Origin: Candidatus Kuenenia stuttgartensis
Lineage (GTDB): Bacteria; Planctomycetota; Planctomycetia; Isosphaerales; Isosphaeraceae
Assembly: GCA_945872325.1 (NCBI GenBank)
Contig: CAMBZY010000010.1
Span: forward strand, 1 to 17,078
Reading direction: 5' to 3'
Length of the DNA stretch: 17,078 bases
Shown: in pieces, positions 1 through 7,390 of the stretch
Layout: each line of letters begins with the position of its first letter
Position numbering within the stretch: position 1 is the first letter of the stretch
Position numbers and translations under genes: made by a program
The notes under the pieces: generated by a model
Databases searched by the model: none
Told to the model about the DNA's origin: nothing
What the model saw: only the letters and a program-made list of their open reading frames with translations

Positions 1-781
1 AGAACCCCTCGGAGAGTCCAAAATCTGGCAGGTGGAAGTCCGGCTTTCGACAGCTTGAATTATCCCACCAGGCGAGTGGACCAGGCCCGGGGGCTCGTTT
101 CAGGTCGTTTGGATCATCGTGGCTGAAGCAGTTTGGGCACGATCCAGCAGCATCTTTTGCATGACATGTGCAGGCCAGATCGAGCCCGAGCCGATCGAAT
201 TTAGGCCCCAAAAGGCCCGACTCCCGGCCTGGATAGGTCATCAGATTGGCTCTAGGGATCTCGATCATGGCTGGCAGAGCCACAGAAGGATCTGTCGGGG
301 CTGCATAGCTGATCATGGATCCGATAGATGGCCAACTGAATCGGCCTGGCCGAGGCTGCACGATCGAGGCATTCGTATCGCCGGGCGGTAAAGCCGTGGT
401 TCCCGTATGAAGCAGATAGGAGCAACTGTTGTGTTCGTTCCGGAACTCTCGGCCGGCGACATGGTGCATGGTTCGGACGATGGAAAATCGGTCGGAACGT
501 GACGCAAGTCTGGGTAGATATTCGCAAAAGACTTCGCCTGGTAGCCGCGACTGGGTCACTCCATAATCACCACGAATGGTGTCAGGGGCTTTCGGCTTCG
601 GGTCAAAAGTCTCATGCTGCGATGGGCCGCCGGACTGAAAAATAAAAACGACGGATTTGGCTTTACCCTTTGGAGTGATACCACTTGCCCTGGCATGCGA
701 TTCCAACCGCAGAAGATCGCTCAGCCCCATCCCGATCAGGCTCATTCCGCCGACCTGCAACAGGCCCCGGCGCGAGATCAT
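1..781 (-). CDS. DUF1501 family protein with Tat leader, partial (3' end outside the window)
   Basis: The minus strand is open from an ATG at 781 to the window edge, about 260 codons without a stop, so this is the N-terminal part of a longer gene; family members usually exceed 400 residues. It begins MISRRGLLQVGG, a twin-arginine export signal followed by a hydrophobic stretch (residues 4-25). DUF1501 hallmarks follow: VVFIFQSGGPSQHETFDPKP (residues 44-63), IVRTMHH (101-107) and EHNSCSYLLHTG (116-127). DUF1501 proteins are sulfatase-fold-related, exported, very numerous in planctomycetes and of unproven reaction. The start was chosen because AGAGGA lies 8 nt upstream; an in-frame ATG at 835 would add 18 residues and cannot be excluded. 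The shorter plus and minus reading frames over this stretch are shadows. The family call is firm; substrate and full length are unknown. Confidence 0.9.
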   Translation of the reverse strand, partial: MISRRGLLQVGGMSLIGMGLSDLLRLESHARASGITPKGKAKSVVFIFQSGGPSQHETFDPKPKAPDTIRGDYGVTQSRLPGEVFCEYLPRLASRSDRFSIVRTMHHVAGREFRNEHNSCSYLLHTGTTALPPGDTNASIVQPRPGRFSWPSIGSMISYAAPTDPSVALPAMIEIPRANLMTYPGRESGLLGPKFDRLGLDLACTCHAKDAAGSCPNCFSHDDPNDLKRAPGPGPLAWWDNSSCRKPDFHLPDFGLSEGF

Positions 782-860
782 TGGATGATCCTCTGTGCGG
801 CAGCCGTTGGGTGAAGGGCGATGGGGATGAGTCATGACGATGATCCAGAAGGCGAGTTCC

Positions 861-878
861 ATAAGGTGAGAACCTTAT
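861..878. repeat. Perfect 7-bp hairpin with GAGA loop
   Basis: ATAAGGT (861-867) and ACCTTAT (872-878) are exact reverse complements separated by GAGA. The hairpin lies upstream of the DUF1501 gene and just before the restriction-endonuclease remnant. It could be an operator, a weak RNA hairpin or a scar at the edge of inserted DNA. No T-run follows, so a terminator is unlikely. Function unknown. Confidence 0.4.
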
Positions 879-888
879 TAGATATCAC

Positions 889-1107
889 CACGAAGCATCA
901 AGCAAGGTCTATCCTCTCAAACCTGGTGATTACTTTGCAAAATCCACTGACGTGAAACTCGGGATTTTAACCAATGGTGTTCAGTGGAAGTTGTACACTG
1001 ATGTCGACAATTCGAATGTGATGGATAAATAGCCATTCGTCGTTTACAAAGATTTGCTGAGAGCGGCTTGGGACAAGCAACGTCTGTTGCATCCAGCAAA
1101 AGCATAA
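889..1107 (+). pseudogene. Remnant of a type I restriction endonuclease-like gene (HsdR N-terminal nuclease region)
   Basis: In the plus frame starting at 889, the translation contains DYFAKSTDVKLGILTNGVQW (928-987) followed by KLYTDVDNSNVMDK, then a TAG at 1030-1032, then PFVVYKDLL in the same frame and a TAA at 1105. This matches my memory of the end of the N-terminal nuclease domain of type I restriction R-subunit-like proteins, where a pattern like YF...ILTNGIEYRFYTDLE.PN.MD.KPF is typical. The catalytic region upstream and the whole helicase part downstream are missing, and no start codon with a ribosome site is visible. The TAG sits where Lys is usual, so it may be a single AAG-to-TAG change. 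The family assignment is by motif recognition only. A minus-strand reading frame over the same bases is a shadow. Confidence 0.7.
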
Positions 1108-1186
1108 AATGGAATCGAATTTCAGATTGAGATTTCAAAATTCAATTTCAAACAGTCTGCGATGATCAAAACTAATAAAACCATCC

Positions 1187-1219
1187 AAAACGGGTTGCTC
1201 CAATAAGCAAACCCGTTTT
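1187..1219 (-). terminator. Rho-independent terminator after the isomerase-like gene, probably bidirectional
   Basis: AAAACGGGTT (1187-1196) pairs perfectly with AACCCGTTTT (1210-1219); two further GC pairs extend the stem past a one-base bulge, leaving an 8-nt loop. Read on the minus strand it lies 24 nt beyond the stop of the isomerase-like gene, and the stem ends in TTTT with more T-rich sequence after it. The stem also ends in TTTT on the plus strand, so it could stop transcription from the remnant side too. Confidence 0.75.
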
Positions 1220-1243
1220 GAATTTAAACTGATGACGGCTAAA

Positions 1244-2101
1244 TTACGCGCCGGCAATGCTGCGGGCGGCCTTGGCGGCCACGGCGATGCATTCCTGAAT
1301 CTCGCCAATCGGGTTCTTGGGATTCTCTTCGTATTCCAGCGACAGTGCTCCGTCGGCTGGGAATTTGATGGCCTTAAGGGCCTTGAAAACACCGGCAACG
1401 TCGAGCAAACCCTTGCCCAGAACAACGCCTTCGGCATCTTTCTTGGGAGCTGCAAAATCTTTCAGGTGCACGCCCCAGACTCGGCCCTTCATGGCTAGAA
1501 GGAGCTTGACTGGATCTTCGCCAGAGCGAATGAAGTGGCCCAGGTCAGCGCAGAAGCCAATGCGTTCATCGCGGCCTTCCACAGCCTTCAGGCAGTCGGC
1601 GACCTTATCAAAACGGGCTCCGGGGCCATGGTTGTGAATGGCGATCCGCAGATCATATTCTTTGACCAGCTTTTCAAGACTGTCGAACGAATCCGGTGTC
1701 GGATCAGCGGAAAGGTTCTTGAAGCCGGCGGCTTTGGCGAACTTGAAGAACTCTTCGTTCTTGGAGTGATCGGCTGTAAAGCCCTGCACACCGTGAGCGG
1801 AAAGAGTCAGGTGGTGAGCCTTGAGCTTGGCCTTCATCGTGTCGATCACAGCCTGATCGGTGGTGACCGGGAAGTGGGCGCGGAACATTTCGACGAAGTG
1901 CAGGTCGAGATTCTCAGCAATGATGTCCATCGCCTTGTCCACATCGAACCCGCGAAGGCTGTAGGACTGAATGCCCATGGGCAGGCCGGCAAAGTCTGTG
2001 TGCAGATTGGCACGCACGTTCGAGGCGAACGCGTCGAACCATGTGGCTCCCGCAGCAGCAGCTACGGCAAAGGTTTTAAAGGCTTGGCGACGTGTTGTCA
2101 T
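1244..2101 (-). CDS. Sugar phosphate isomerase/epimerase-like TIM-barrel protein, Tat-exported
   Basis: A 285-residue product starting MTTRRQAFKTFAVAAAAG, a twin-arginine signal with a hydrophobic stretch and a likely cleavage near residues 25-30. The mature part is a xylose-isomerase-like/AP-endonuclease-2 TIM barrel. Likely divalent-metal ligands and their surroundings are visible: VEMF (Glu71), IHNH (155-158), CADLGHF (Asp186, His189), GVHLKDF (His212) and LEYEEN (Glu256 or Glu258). Family members isomerise or epimerise sugars or cyclitols; the substrate here is unknown. The start at 2101 was preferred over one at 2167 because the twin-arginine leader then sits at the very N-terminus; GGGAG lies 14 nt upstream. 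It stands alone, with its own terminator, between restriction-type genes on the other strand. Long plus-strand reading frames at 1232-1498 and 1535-2113 are antisense shadows. Confidence 0.88.
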   Translation of the reverse strand: MTTRRQAFKTFAVAAAAGATWFDAFASNVRANLHTDFAGLPMGIQSYSLRGFDVDKAMDIIAENLDLHFVEMFRAHFPVTTDQAVIDTMKAKLKAHHLTLSAHGVQGFTADHSKNEEFFKFAKAAGFKNLSADPTPDSFDSLEKLVKEYDLRIAIHNHGPGARFDKVADCLKAVEGRDERIGFCADLGHFIRSGEDPVKLLLAMKGRVWGVHLKDFAAPKKDAEGVVLGKGLLDVAGVFKALKAIKFPADGALSLEYEENPKNPIGEIQECIAVAAKAARSIAGA

Positions 2102-2446
2102 GGCTGTTTTTGAGACTCCCTGAATGTATCTGAGGTTGGATTGAAGATCGAGGGCGAGGATCGCCACAAAATGGTCAGGCTTTACTGTAATCGCTAAACC
2201 AGCTCAGGGCAACGAGAAGCTGGGGAATGTTAAAATTCTGTGGCATCTAACAACCTCAATCACTTTCCAGATAGAGGTTTTGTATTGAACCCCATGGAAA
2301 TTGATTCGATGATTTGAGTTTGCTCTGGTCAAGTGGTGTTGATCATGTTCATAATCATCTGTGCGATCCATGGTAAATCGCTATTCATGGTTATTCTCGG
2401 CCCCTCTATTCCGTCAGCTTTAAAAGTTGGTAAAGGCTCAGAATCG
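2102..2446. other. Divergent intergenic region between the isomerase-like and DUF1016 genes
   Basis: About 345 bases with no convincing gene. It must hold the promoters for both divergent genes. On the plus strand, TTGAAC (2285-2290) is followed after 17 nt by GATGAT (2308-2313), a weak sigma-70-like pair (four of six matches at the -10). An in-frame open extension of the nuclease gene runs from 2333 and encodes a hydrophobic stretch, but nothing supports its translation. Confidence 0.4.
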
Positions 2447-3529
2447 ATGAACCCTACAGAAATCAGCCTCTATAAAAGCTTGATCGGTGACATCAAAAGC
2501 CGCGTGCGTCAGGCCCAGAACAAGGCGGCCCTTTCAGCCAACGCTGAAATGATCTTCATGTACTGGGATATTGGACGAATGATCGAGGCACGCCAAATAG
2601 ATGAAGGCTGGGGGGCTGGTGTCATCCCCCGATTGGCATCCGACCTGAAAAACGAACTACCGGAGGAGAAGGGATTTTCAGCCAGAAATCTCGGCTATAT
2701 GGTGCGTTTCTATAGAGAGTATGGCGAGCCTCCAATTTTGCAGCAGGGCGCTGCAAAATTAGAAGGACCGAATCAGCCAATCCTGTCAAATCAACTGGCT
2801 TTCGGTCTGCCTTGGTTTCATCACGTGCTACTCATGCAAAAATTCAAAGACTTGCCCACTCGGTTCTGGTATGCCCGGCAAACCTTGGAACAGGGCTGGA
2901 GCCGCGACTCGCTGACGGTTCAGATTCGCCAGAATGCTCATCTACGCCAAGGCTCGGCAACTTCCAACTTCAATCAAACCTTGCCTGAAGGTCATTCGGA
3001 ACTGGCCCGGCAACTTCTCAAAGACCCTTACATCTTTGACTTCCTCACTTTGGAAGAACCGTTTCACGAACGTGAACTTGAAACCGGGCTGCTGGAACAC
3101 GCTCAGAAATTCCTCTTGGAATTGGGCAGAGGATTTGCATTTGTAGGCAGACAGTATCGGCTCGAAGCCAGCGATCAAGAGTTTTATCTCGACCTTTTAT
3201 TCTATCACCTGCAACTGCGGTGTTTTGTCGTTGTGGAATTGAAAAAAGGCAACTTCAAGCCGGAATACGCCGGTAAGATGAATTTTTATTGCTCATTGGT
3301 AGACGACCTTTTACGCCACGCGGACGACAAACCAACCCTCGGCCTGATTCTATGCCAAACCAAGGACCGGGTCCTCGCAGAATACGCCCTCCGGGACATT
3401 CACAAACCAATCGGTGTGGCTGAATATGAACTGACCCAGGCTCTACCGAGAGAACTTGCTACACGTCTGCCAAGTATCGAAACTCTCGAAGCAGAGCTGA
3501 CGGAAAGCCTCAAAGAAAATGGCGGTTAA
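2447..3529 (+). CDS. DUF1016/YhcG-family PD-(D/E)XK nuclease
   Basis: A 360-residue product, a full length for the YhcG/DUF1016 family. The N-terminal DUF1016 domain (about residues 7-165) shows the family pattern with MYWDIGRMI (38-46) and GFSARNLGYMVRFYREYG (76-93). The C-terminal nuclease domain (about 185-345) has the PD-(D/E)XK core: LDLLFYH with Asp249, then VVVELK with Glu264 and Lys266. These residues are intact, so the enzyme may be active on DNA. The family is often seen near restriction-modification and mobile DNA, but its role is not settled. I chose the ATG at 2447 because the domain starts there; an open GTG-initiated extension from 2333 would add 38 hydrophobic residues that do not suit a cytosolic nuclease. 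It is a single-gene unit converging on mutS. The restriction-endonuclease remnant at 889-1107 lies upstream on the same strand. Confidence 0.92.
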   Translation: MNPTEISLYKSLIGDIKSRVRQAQNKAALSANAEMIFMYWDIGRMIEARQIDEGWGAGVIPRLASDLKNELPEEKGFSARNLGYMVRFYREYGEPPILQQGAAKLEGPNQPILSNQLAFGLPWFHHVLLMQKFKDLPTRFWYARQTLEQGWSRDSLTVQIRQNAHLRQGSATSNFNQTLPEGHSELARQLLKDPYIFDFLTLEEPFHERELETGLLEHAQKFLLELGRGFAFVGRQYRLEASDQEFYLDLLFYHLQLRCFVVVELKKGNFKPEYAGKMNFYCSLVDDLLRHADDKPTLGLILCQTKDRVLAEYALRDIHKPIGVAEYELTQALPRELATRLPSIETLEAELTESLKENGG

Positions 3530-3576
3530 ACCCGTCAATTCGTAGTCAGACGAAAGTCAGAAGTATCCTCGTCACA

Positions 3577-6231
3577 TCAAATGACAATTTTCTTCCATCT
3601 CCGAATCAGTTCCAAAGCCTGGTCCGGAGAGATCGAATCCGTGTCGGTGGCATGAATTTCGTCGACCAGTGGATCCGGCAAGGCGGCAAATAAAGAAGTT
3701 GTCAGGCCCTTGGCCGTTTTCACACGCACCTTGGGTGAAGCAGCCTTTGCTGAACCCACAGTCGGTGTTTCCTGTACATGAGTCGCCGCAGCAGCCTGAC
3801 TCATCGCCGAGTGCTGGGTCTCCAGTTGATCAAGAATCTGACGCGCCCTGGCGAGCACCGGCGCTGGCACTCCGGCAAGTCTGGCTACGTGAATACCGTG
3901 GCTCTGATCGGCTCCGCCTGGCACAATCCGGTGCATGAAAACGATTTCACCGTCCTGATTATCCACAGAAACATTCGCATTCCGCAACGAAGAACAGCTT
4001 TTCTCAAGATCCACAAGCTCATGATAGTGCGTTGCAAACATGGCCCTGCAGCGGCTGTGATCGTGTAGATATTCGGTGATGGCCCAGGCCAGCGATACTC
4101 CGTCAAAAGTCGACGTGCCACGACCGACTTCATCCAGAATCACCAGGCTTCGTGAAGTCGCATTGTGCAAAATATTCGCGGTTTCAGACATCTCCACCAG
4201 AAATGTGGATTGCCCTCGCGATAGTTCATCTGAGGCCCCTACCCTGGCAAACAGCCTGTCTGTCAGTCCAACAGTGGCCTCAGCCGCCGGCACAAACGAG
4301 CCCATCTGGGCCATGATCGTAATCAAGGCCACTTGCCTGATGTAAGTGCTTTTACCGGCCATGTTAGGGCCAGTAATCACCAGCACCATTCCGCCATCAG
4401 GGCCAAGTTCTGTGTCGTTGGGAACAAATTCACCACGACTCAAACGAGCATCCAGCACAGGGTGGCGACCTGCCAGAATATGCAGGACAGGTTCGTCGAC
4501 CATCGTCGGGCGAACGTAATTCTGGCTCACTGCCAGCTCTGCGAGAGCACACAGAGTATCAAGAGCTGCCAGAACACCGCCCGCCTGAACCAGTCTCGGC
4601 GTTTCAGCGGCCACTCGGTCGCGAAGGGCCTGAAACAGCTCGTATTCCAGTTCGCGGGCTCGTTCTTCAGCTCGCAAAACTTTGTCTTCATATTCCTTCA
4701 ATTCGGCAGTGATGTAACGCTCGGCATTCTTGATGGTCTGCTTCCGGATATAGTCGGAAGGGACCTTGGAAGAATGCAGATTCGTGACTTCCACATAGTA
4801 ACCGAAGACTTTGGTGAATCCGACTTTAAGGCTCGATATGCCAGTCTGCCGAATCTGGTCTGCCTGATATTGGGCGATCCAGTTTTTGCCACCTCGGGCG
4901 GCGTCCCTGAGTTCGTCAAGAAGTGGGTGATATTCTTCTCGAATCACTCCACCATCACGCGGATTATTGGGCGGATTGTCTGAGATGGCGGAAAGAATGG
5001 CAGATCGGATCTCAGGGCAAAGTTCTAGGGCATCGTCCAATCGACGCATCAAATCACTTTGAGTCCTGCTGAGAAGCTGTTTAATCTCAGGCAAGATAAG
5101 TAGGGTTCGTCCCAGACCGAGTAAATCTCGGGGCGTGGCCCGACCGGTCCCAACACGGGCTGCAAGTCGTTCCAGATCAGCCACTTCGCCAACCCATCGG
5201 CGAATTTTATCGCGAATTTCAGAGGCCACCACGAGCTCACCAACAGCATCGTGACGGGCCAGTATTTCCGATTTCTCAACCAATGGTGCAGCCAGCCATT
5301 CGCTCATCAGCCTGGCACCCATCGGAGACTGAGTTCGGTCCATCACGGCCAGCAATGAGCCATCGCGACGCCCCTCGCGAATGGTCCGGGTCAGTTCCAG
5401 AGCACGTCGCGTGTTTGGATCAAGCCCGAGAATCGACTCTCGCTTATATGGCTGCATGTGATGGATGTGGCGCAGGGCCGCCTTCTGAGTATCCACTAGA
5501 TATGCGACAAGTGCACCAGCAGCCGGAATTTCCGTAGCATCGTCGTCGATGCCGAAGCCGGACAAGGTGGTCGTGCGAAACTGTTCGCAAAGTGTTTTCA
5601 AAGCCCGATCGGGAAGAAAGTCCCAACTTGGCCTGGTTGTGATCAGAACGGTGATCTGACCCTTGAGGTTCCTGATCCAGGCATTGTCAGACTGAGTTTC
5701 ACAGATGACCAGTTCCGAAGGGGCCAACCGTGAGAGCTCTTCGACCAGTTCGAGCTTATGAAAGCTGGTAACGGCGAATCGCCCAGTGGAAAGCTCGGCG
5801 ACGGCAAGGCCCATTTTTCCACGATATTCGAAGACAGAAGCGATATGGTTCGACGAACGGGGGTCGAGCATGGCATCTTCAGTGAGAGTACCAGGCGTCA
5901 CCACTCGAACGATGTCGCGCTTCACGACCGCGCCGGTCGCCAGTTTCGGGTCTTCCATCTGCTCGCAGACGGCAGCGCGGCGGCCAGCGGCGATAATTTT
6001 GGCGAGATATTGATCTAAAGCAGGATGAGGGAACCCGGCCATGGCCATGGGGTTTTCAGAATTCTTGTCACGACTGGTCAGGGTCAGGCCAAGAATCTCA
6101 GCAGCCTCGACGGCATCAGGACCAAAGAGTTCATAAAAATCACCCATCCGAAAGAATAGAATCGCATCGGGATCGCGAGCCTTAAGCTCCCGGTACTGAC
6201 GCATCATCGGAGATTCGGTGGGTTCACTCAT
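3577..6231 (-). CDS. mutS: DNA mismatch repair protein MutS
   Basis: An 884-residue product covering the whole MutS architecture. Domain I carries the mismatch-reading Phe-X-Glu motif in GDFYELF (F32, Y33, E34) and the typical AGFPHPALDQYL. The connector, lever and clamp regions follow, including RRALELT and KVFGYYVEVTN. The C-terminal ABC ATPase has Walker A GPNMAGKST (621-629), the DELSRGQSTF loop, Walker B LVILDE with Asp700 and Glu701, and the MFATHYHEL switch. It binds mispairs as a dimer and recruits MutL in post-replicative repair. The ATG at 6231 was chosen because the protein then begins MSEPTESPMMRQY, the usual spacing to the FYE motif; a GTG at 6252 adds seven residues without a ribosome site. 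It follows the STAS gene by 108 bases on the same strand. The large plus-strand reading frame at 4333-4983 is a shadow. Confidence 0.98.
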   Translation of the reverse strand: MSEPTESPMMRQYRELKARDPDAILFFRMGDFYELFGPDAVEAAEILGLTLTSRDKNSENPMAMAGFPHPALDQYLAKIIAAGRRAAVCEQMEDPKLATGAVVKRDIVRVVTPGTLTEDAMLDPRSSNHIASVFEYRGKMGLAVAELSTGRFAVTSFHKLELVEELSRLAPSELVICETQSDNAWIRNLKGQITVLITTRPSWDFLPDRALKTLCEQFRTTTLSGFGIDDDATEIPAAGALVAYLVDTQKAALRHIHHMQPYKRESILGLDPNTRRALELTRTIREGRRDGSLLAVMDRTQSPMGARLMSEWLAAPLVEKSEILARHDAVGELVVASEIRDKIRRWVGEVADLERLAARVGTGRATPRDLLGLGRTLLILPEIKQLLSRTQSDLMRRLDDALELCPEIRSAILSAISDNPPNNPRDGGVIREEYHPLLDELRDAARGGKNWIAQYQADQIRQTGISSLKVGFTKVFGYYVEVTNLHSSKVPSDYIRKQTIKNAERYITAELKEYEDKVLRAEERARELEYELFQALRDRVAAETPRLVQAGGVLAALDTLCALAELAVSQNYVRPTMVDEPVLHILAGRHPVLDARLSRGEFVPNDTELGPDGGMVLVITGPNMAGKSTYIRQVALITIMAQMGSFVPAAEATVGLTDRLFARVGASDELSRGQSTFLVEMSETANILHNATSRSLVILDEVGRGTSTFDGVSLAWAITEYLHDHSRCRAMFATHYHELVDLEKSCSSLRNANVSVDNQDGEIVFMHRIVPGGADQSHGIHVARLAGVPAPVLARARQILDQLETQHSAMSQAAAATHVQETPTVGSAKAASPKVRVKTAKGLTTSLFAALPDPLVDEIHATDTDSISPDQALELIRRWKKIVI

Positions 6232-6253
6232 GGGTGTATCTTCAAAACACACA

Positions 6254-6307
6254 AAGCCAGTCAGGGGATTTCACCCATCCTGGCGTGTTGTGGTGTATGA
6301 CTGGCTT
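6254..6307 (-). repeat. 10-bp inverted repeat between the STAS gene and mutS
   Basis: AAGCCAGTCA (6254-6263) and TGACTGGCTT (6298-6307) are exact reverse complements separated by 34 bases. In a transcript reading from the STAS gene into mutS, this hairpin would sit just upstream of the mutS start. There is no T-run, so it does not look like a normal terminator; it could be an mRNA processing, stability or regulatory element. Confidence 0.45.
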
Positions 6308-6339
6308 ATCAAAAGATCAAGCAAGCAGGGAGTTTTGAC

Positions 6340-6696
6340 TTAGAAGGACGACAGAGCGTCTTGTTCTTCGTCATAGATTTGGAGAACTTTGTCTAGGCGG
6401 GTGAGCCGGAAGACTTCCATCAGTTCATCTGCGATGGAACAAAGCTTCAGCGTTCCGCCGGCTTTTTTGATTTTATTGCGGAGGTTGATGAGCTTGCCCA
6501 GAGCGGCAGACGACAAATATTGGACGTTGCCAAAATTCAGCAGCAACTGAGTGTGGCCGTCATCCTCAACCAGACTGAAAAGTTCGTCGCCAACGGCTTG
6601 AATCACTTCTTCGTCACGAATTGTGGAGTCCACAAAACTGACCACTGTTACGCCGTCGATCGTTTCGGTCCGAAGATGGCTGCGGGACGCTGACAT
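6340..6696 (-). CDS. STAS-domain anti-sigma-factor antagonist
   Basis: A 118-residue single STAS-domain protein of the SpoIIAA/RsbV type. Such proteins bind an anti-sigma kinase and are switched off when it phosphorylates a serine. The pattern LLLNFGNVQYLSSAALGKL (residues 51-69) corresponds to the family's D-x-S-S-G region, so Ser62 or Ser63 is the likely phosphorylation site; the usual Asp before it is replaced here (YLSSA). The ATG at 6696 is supported by AGGAG nine bases upstream; the TTG at 6702 would be too close to that site. No partner kinase or sigma factor lies in the window. It is first in a possible two-gene unit with mutS, 108 bases downstream, but a functional link is not shown. 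Confidence 0.88.
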   Translation of the reverse strand: MSASRSHLRTETIDGVTVVSFVDSTIRDEEVIQAVGDELFSLVEDDGHTQLLLNFGNVQYLSSAALGKLINLRNKIKKAGGTLKLCSIADELMEVFRLTRLDKVLQIYDEEQDALSSF

Positions 6697-7172
6697 CGGC
6701 AATGGCTCCTGTCCTGATTCCGAGGAGGGCTGAAATCTTCAAACCGAGGCCTTCAGCAACTATCCCGGTAGATTTCCAACCCATTACGAGACACGTCCCG
6801 ATGATTACCGCTGAATAGAGAGGGAATTTGGTCTGGGACGACACTCGACATACAACCACACTTGAACCGATTGAGTCATGAGAATCAATAGGCTAGTGGG
6901 TAGACGATAGACACTTTTCAAATAATAGCATAACACCTCGCAGATTCCCATAGAGGATGACTCAAATCCTTCACACTTTGAGATTCTTTTTTCCCTGACC
7001 CCTGAAACCGATTCGAAATCGATCCATCAATCACCCCAAAAACGCTCAAAACCTGTCCGCTCAGAAACCACCGCGAGTCTTCCGTTTCAGTTCCAATCCA
7101 CTGAATATCATGCTGAATTCAAGCCATCCTGACCTTCTAAATCGCCTTACCCAATCGCAATGTAGAGATTCA

Positions 7173-7199
7173 TTGCCTTGAATCGATGCTTGCTAAGAT
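7173..7199 (+). promoter_or_regulatory. Candidate extended -10 promoter for the RraA-family gene
   Basis: TTGCCT (7173-7178) and TGCTAAGAT (7191-7199, extended -10 with TAAGAT) are separated by 15 bases, slightly short. It lies about 190 bases upstream of the start codon, so the mRNA would have a long leader. Weak, pattern-based call. Confidence 0.25.
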
Positions 7200-7255
7200 G
7201 TAGATTGTGATCCAAGCCCAGCGCGTTTCAAAAATCCGTCTTGAATGGATCCGTT

Positions 7256-7282
7256 CAATCAAGAGTCCTTGCCTGTTGATTG
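7256..7282 (+). repeat. 7-bp hairpin in the presumed leader of the RraA-family gene
   Basis: CAATCAA (7256-7262) and TTGATTG (7276-7282) are exact reverse complements around a 13-base loop. It would be transcribed if the candidate promoter at 7173-7199 is used. No function can be assigned. Confidence 0.3.
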
Positions 7283-7390
7283 TCCCTCTCAATCGACGGA
7301 CCCATTCTGGCCGGGAATCGACGTTGAACCAGTCCCAAAATTCCGCCGAATCCTGCCACCTGATCCTCAACTTTCAAAAGATAATACTCC

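Larger units (their letters stand above)
6697..7390. other. Long divergent intergenic region without a gene
   Basis: About 690 bases between the STAS gene (minus) and the RraA-family gene (plus). No reading frame here has coding character or a recognisable product, and no tRNA or structured RNA was recognised. On the minus strand, TGCTATTAT (reading from 6930 down to 6922) resembles an extended -10 for the STAS gene, but no good -35 precedes it. A candidate plus-strand promoter and a hairpin are listed separately. Confidence 0.5.

Noticed and set aside
119..527. Short reading frames on both strands near the left edge
   Set aside because: They are out-of-frame shadows of the minus-strand DUF1501 gene, which is open through the whole stretch and has recognisable family motifs.
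917..1138. Minus-strand 73-codon frame
   Set aside because: It is antisense to the restriction-endonuclease remnant, has no recognisable product and no ribosome site.
1232..2113. Long plus-strand frames opposite the isomerase-like gene
   Set aside because: The minus strand carries a complete TIM-barrel protein with metal ligands; the plus frames follow its codon pattern and match nothing.
3530..3576. Possible terminator between the nuclease gene and mutS
   Set aside because: Only a four-base GTCA/TGAC pairing is visible, with no stable stem or T-run.
4333..4983. 216-codon plus-strand frame inside mutS
   Set aside because: Antisense shadow of a fully conserved MutS region.
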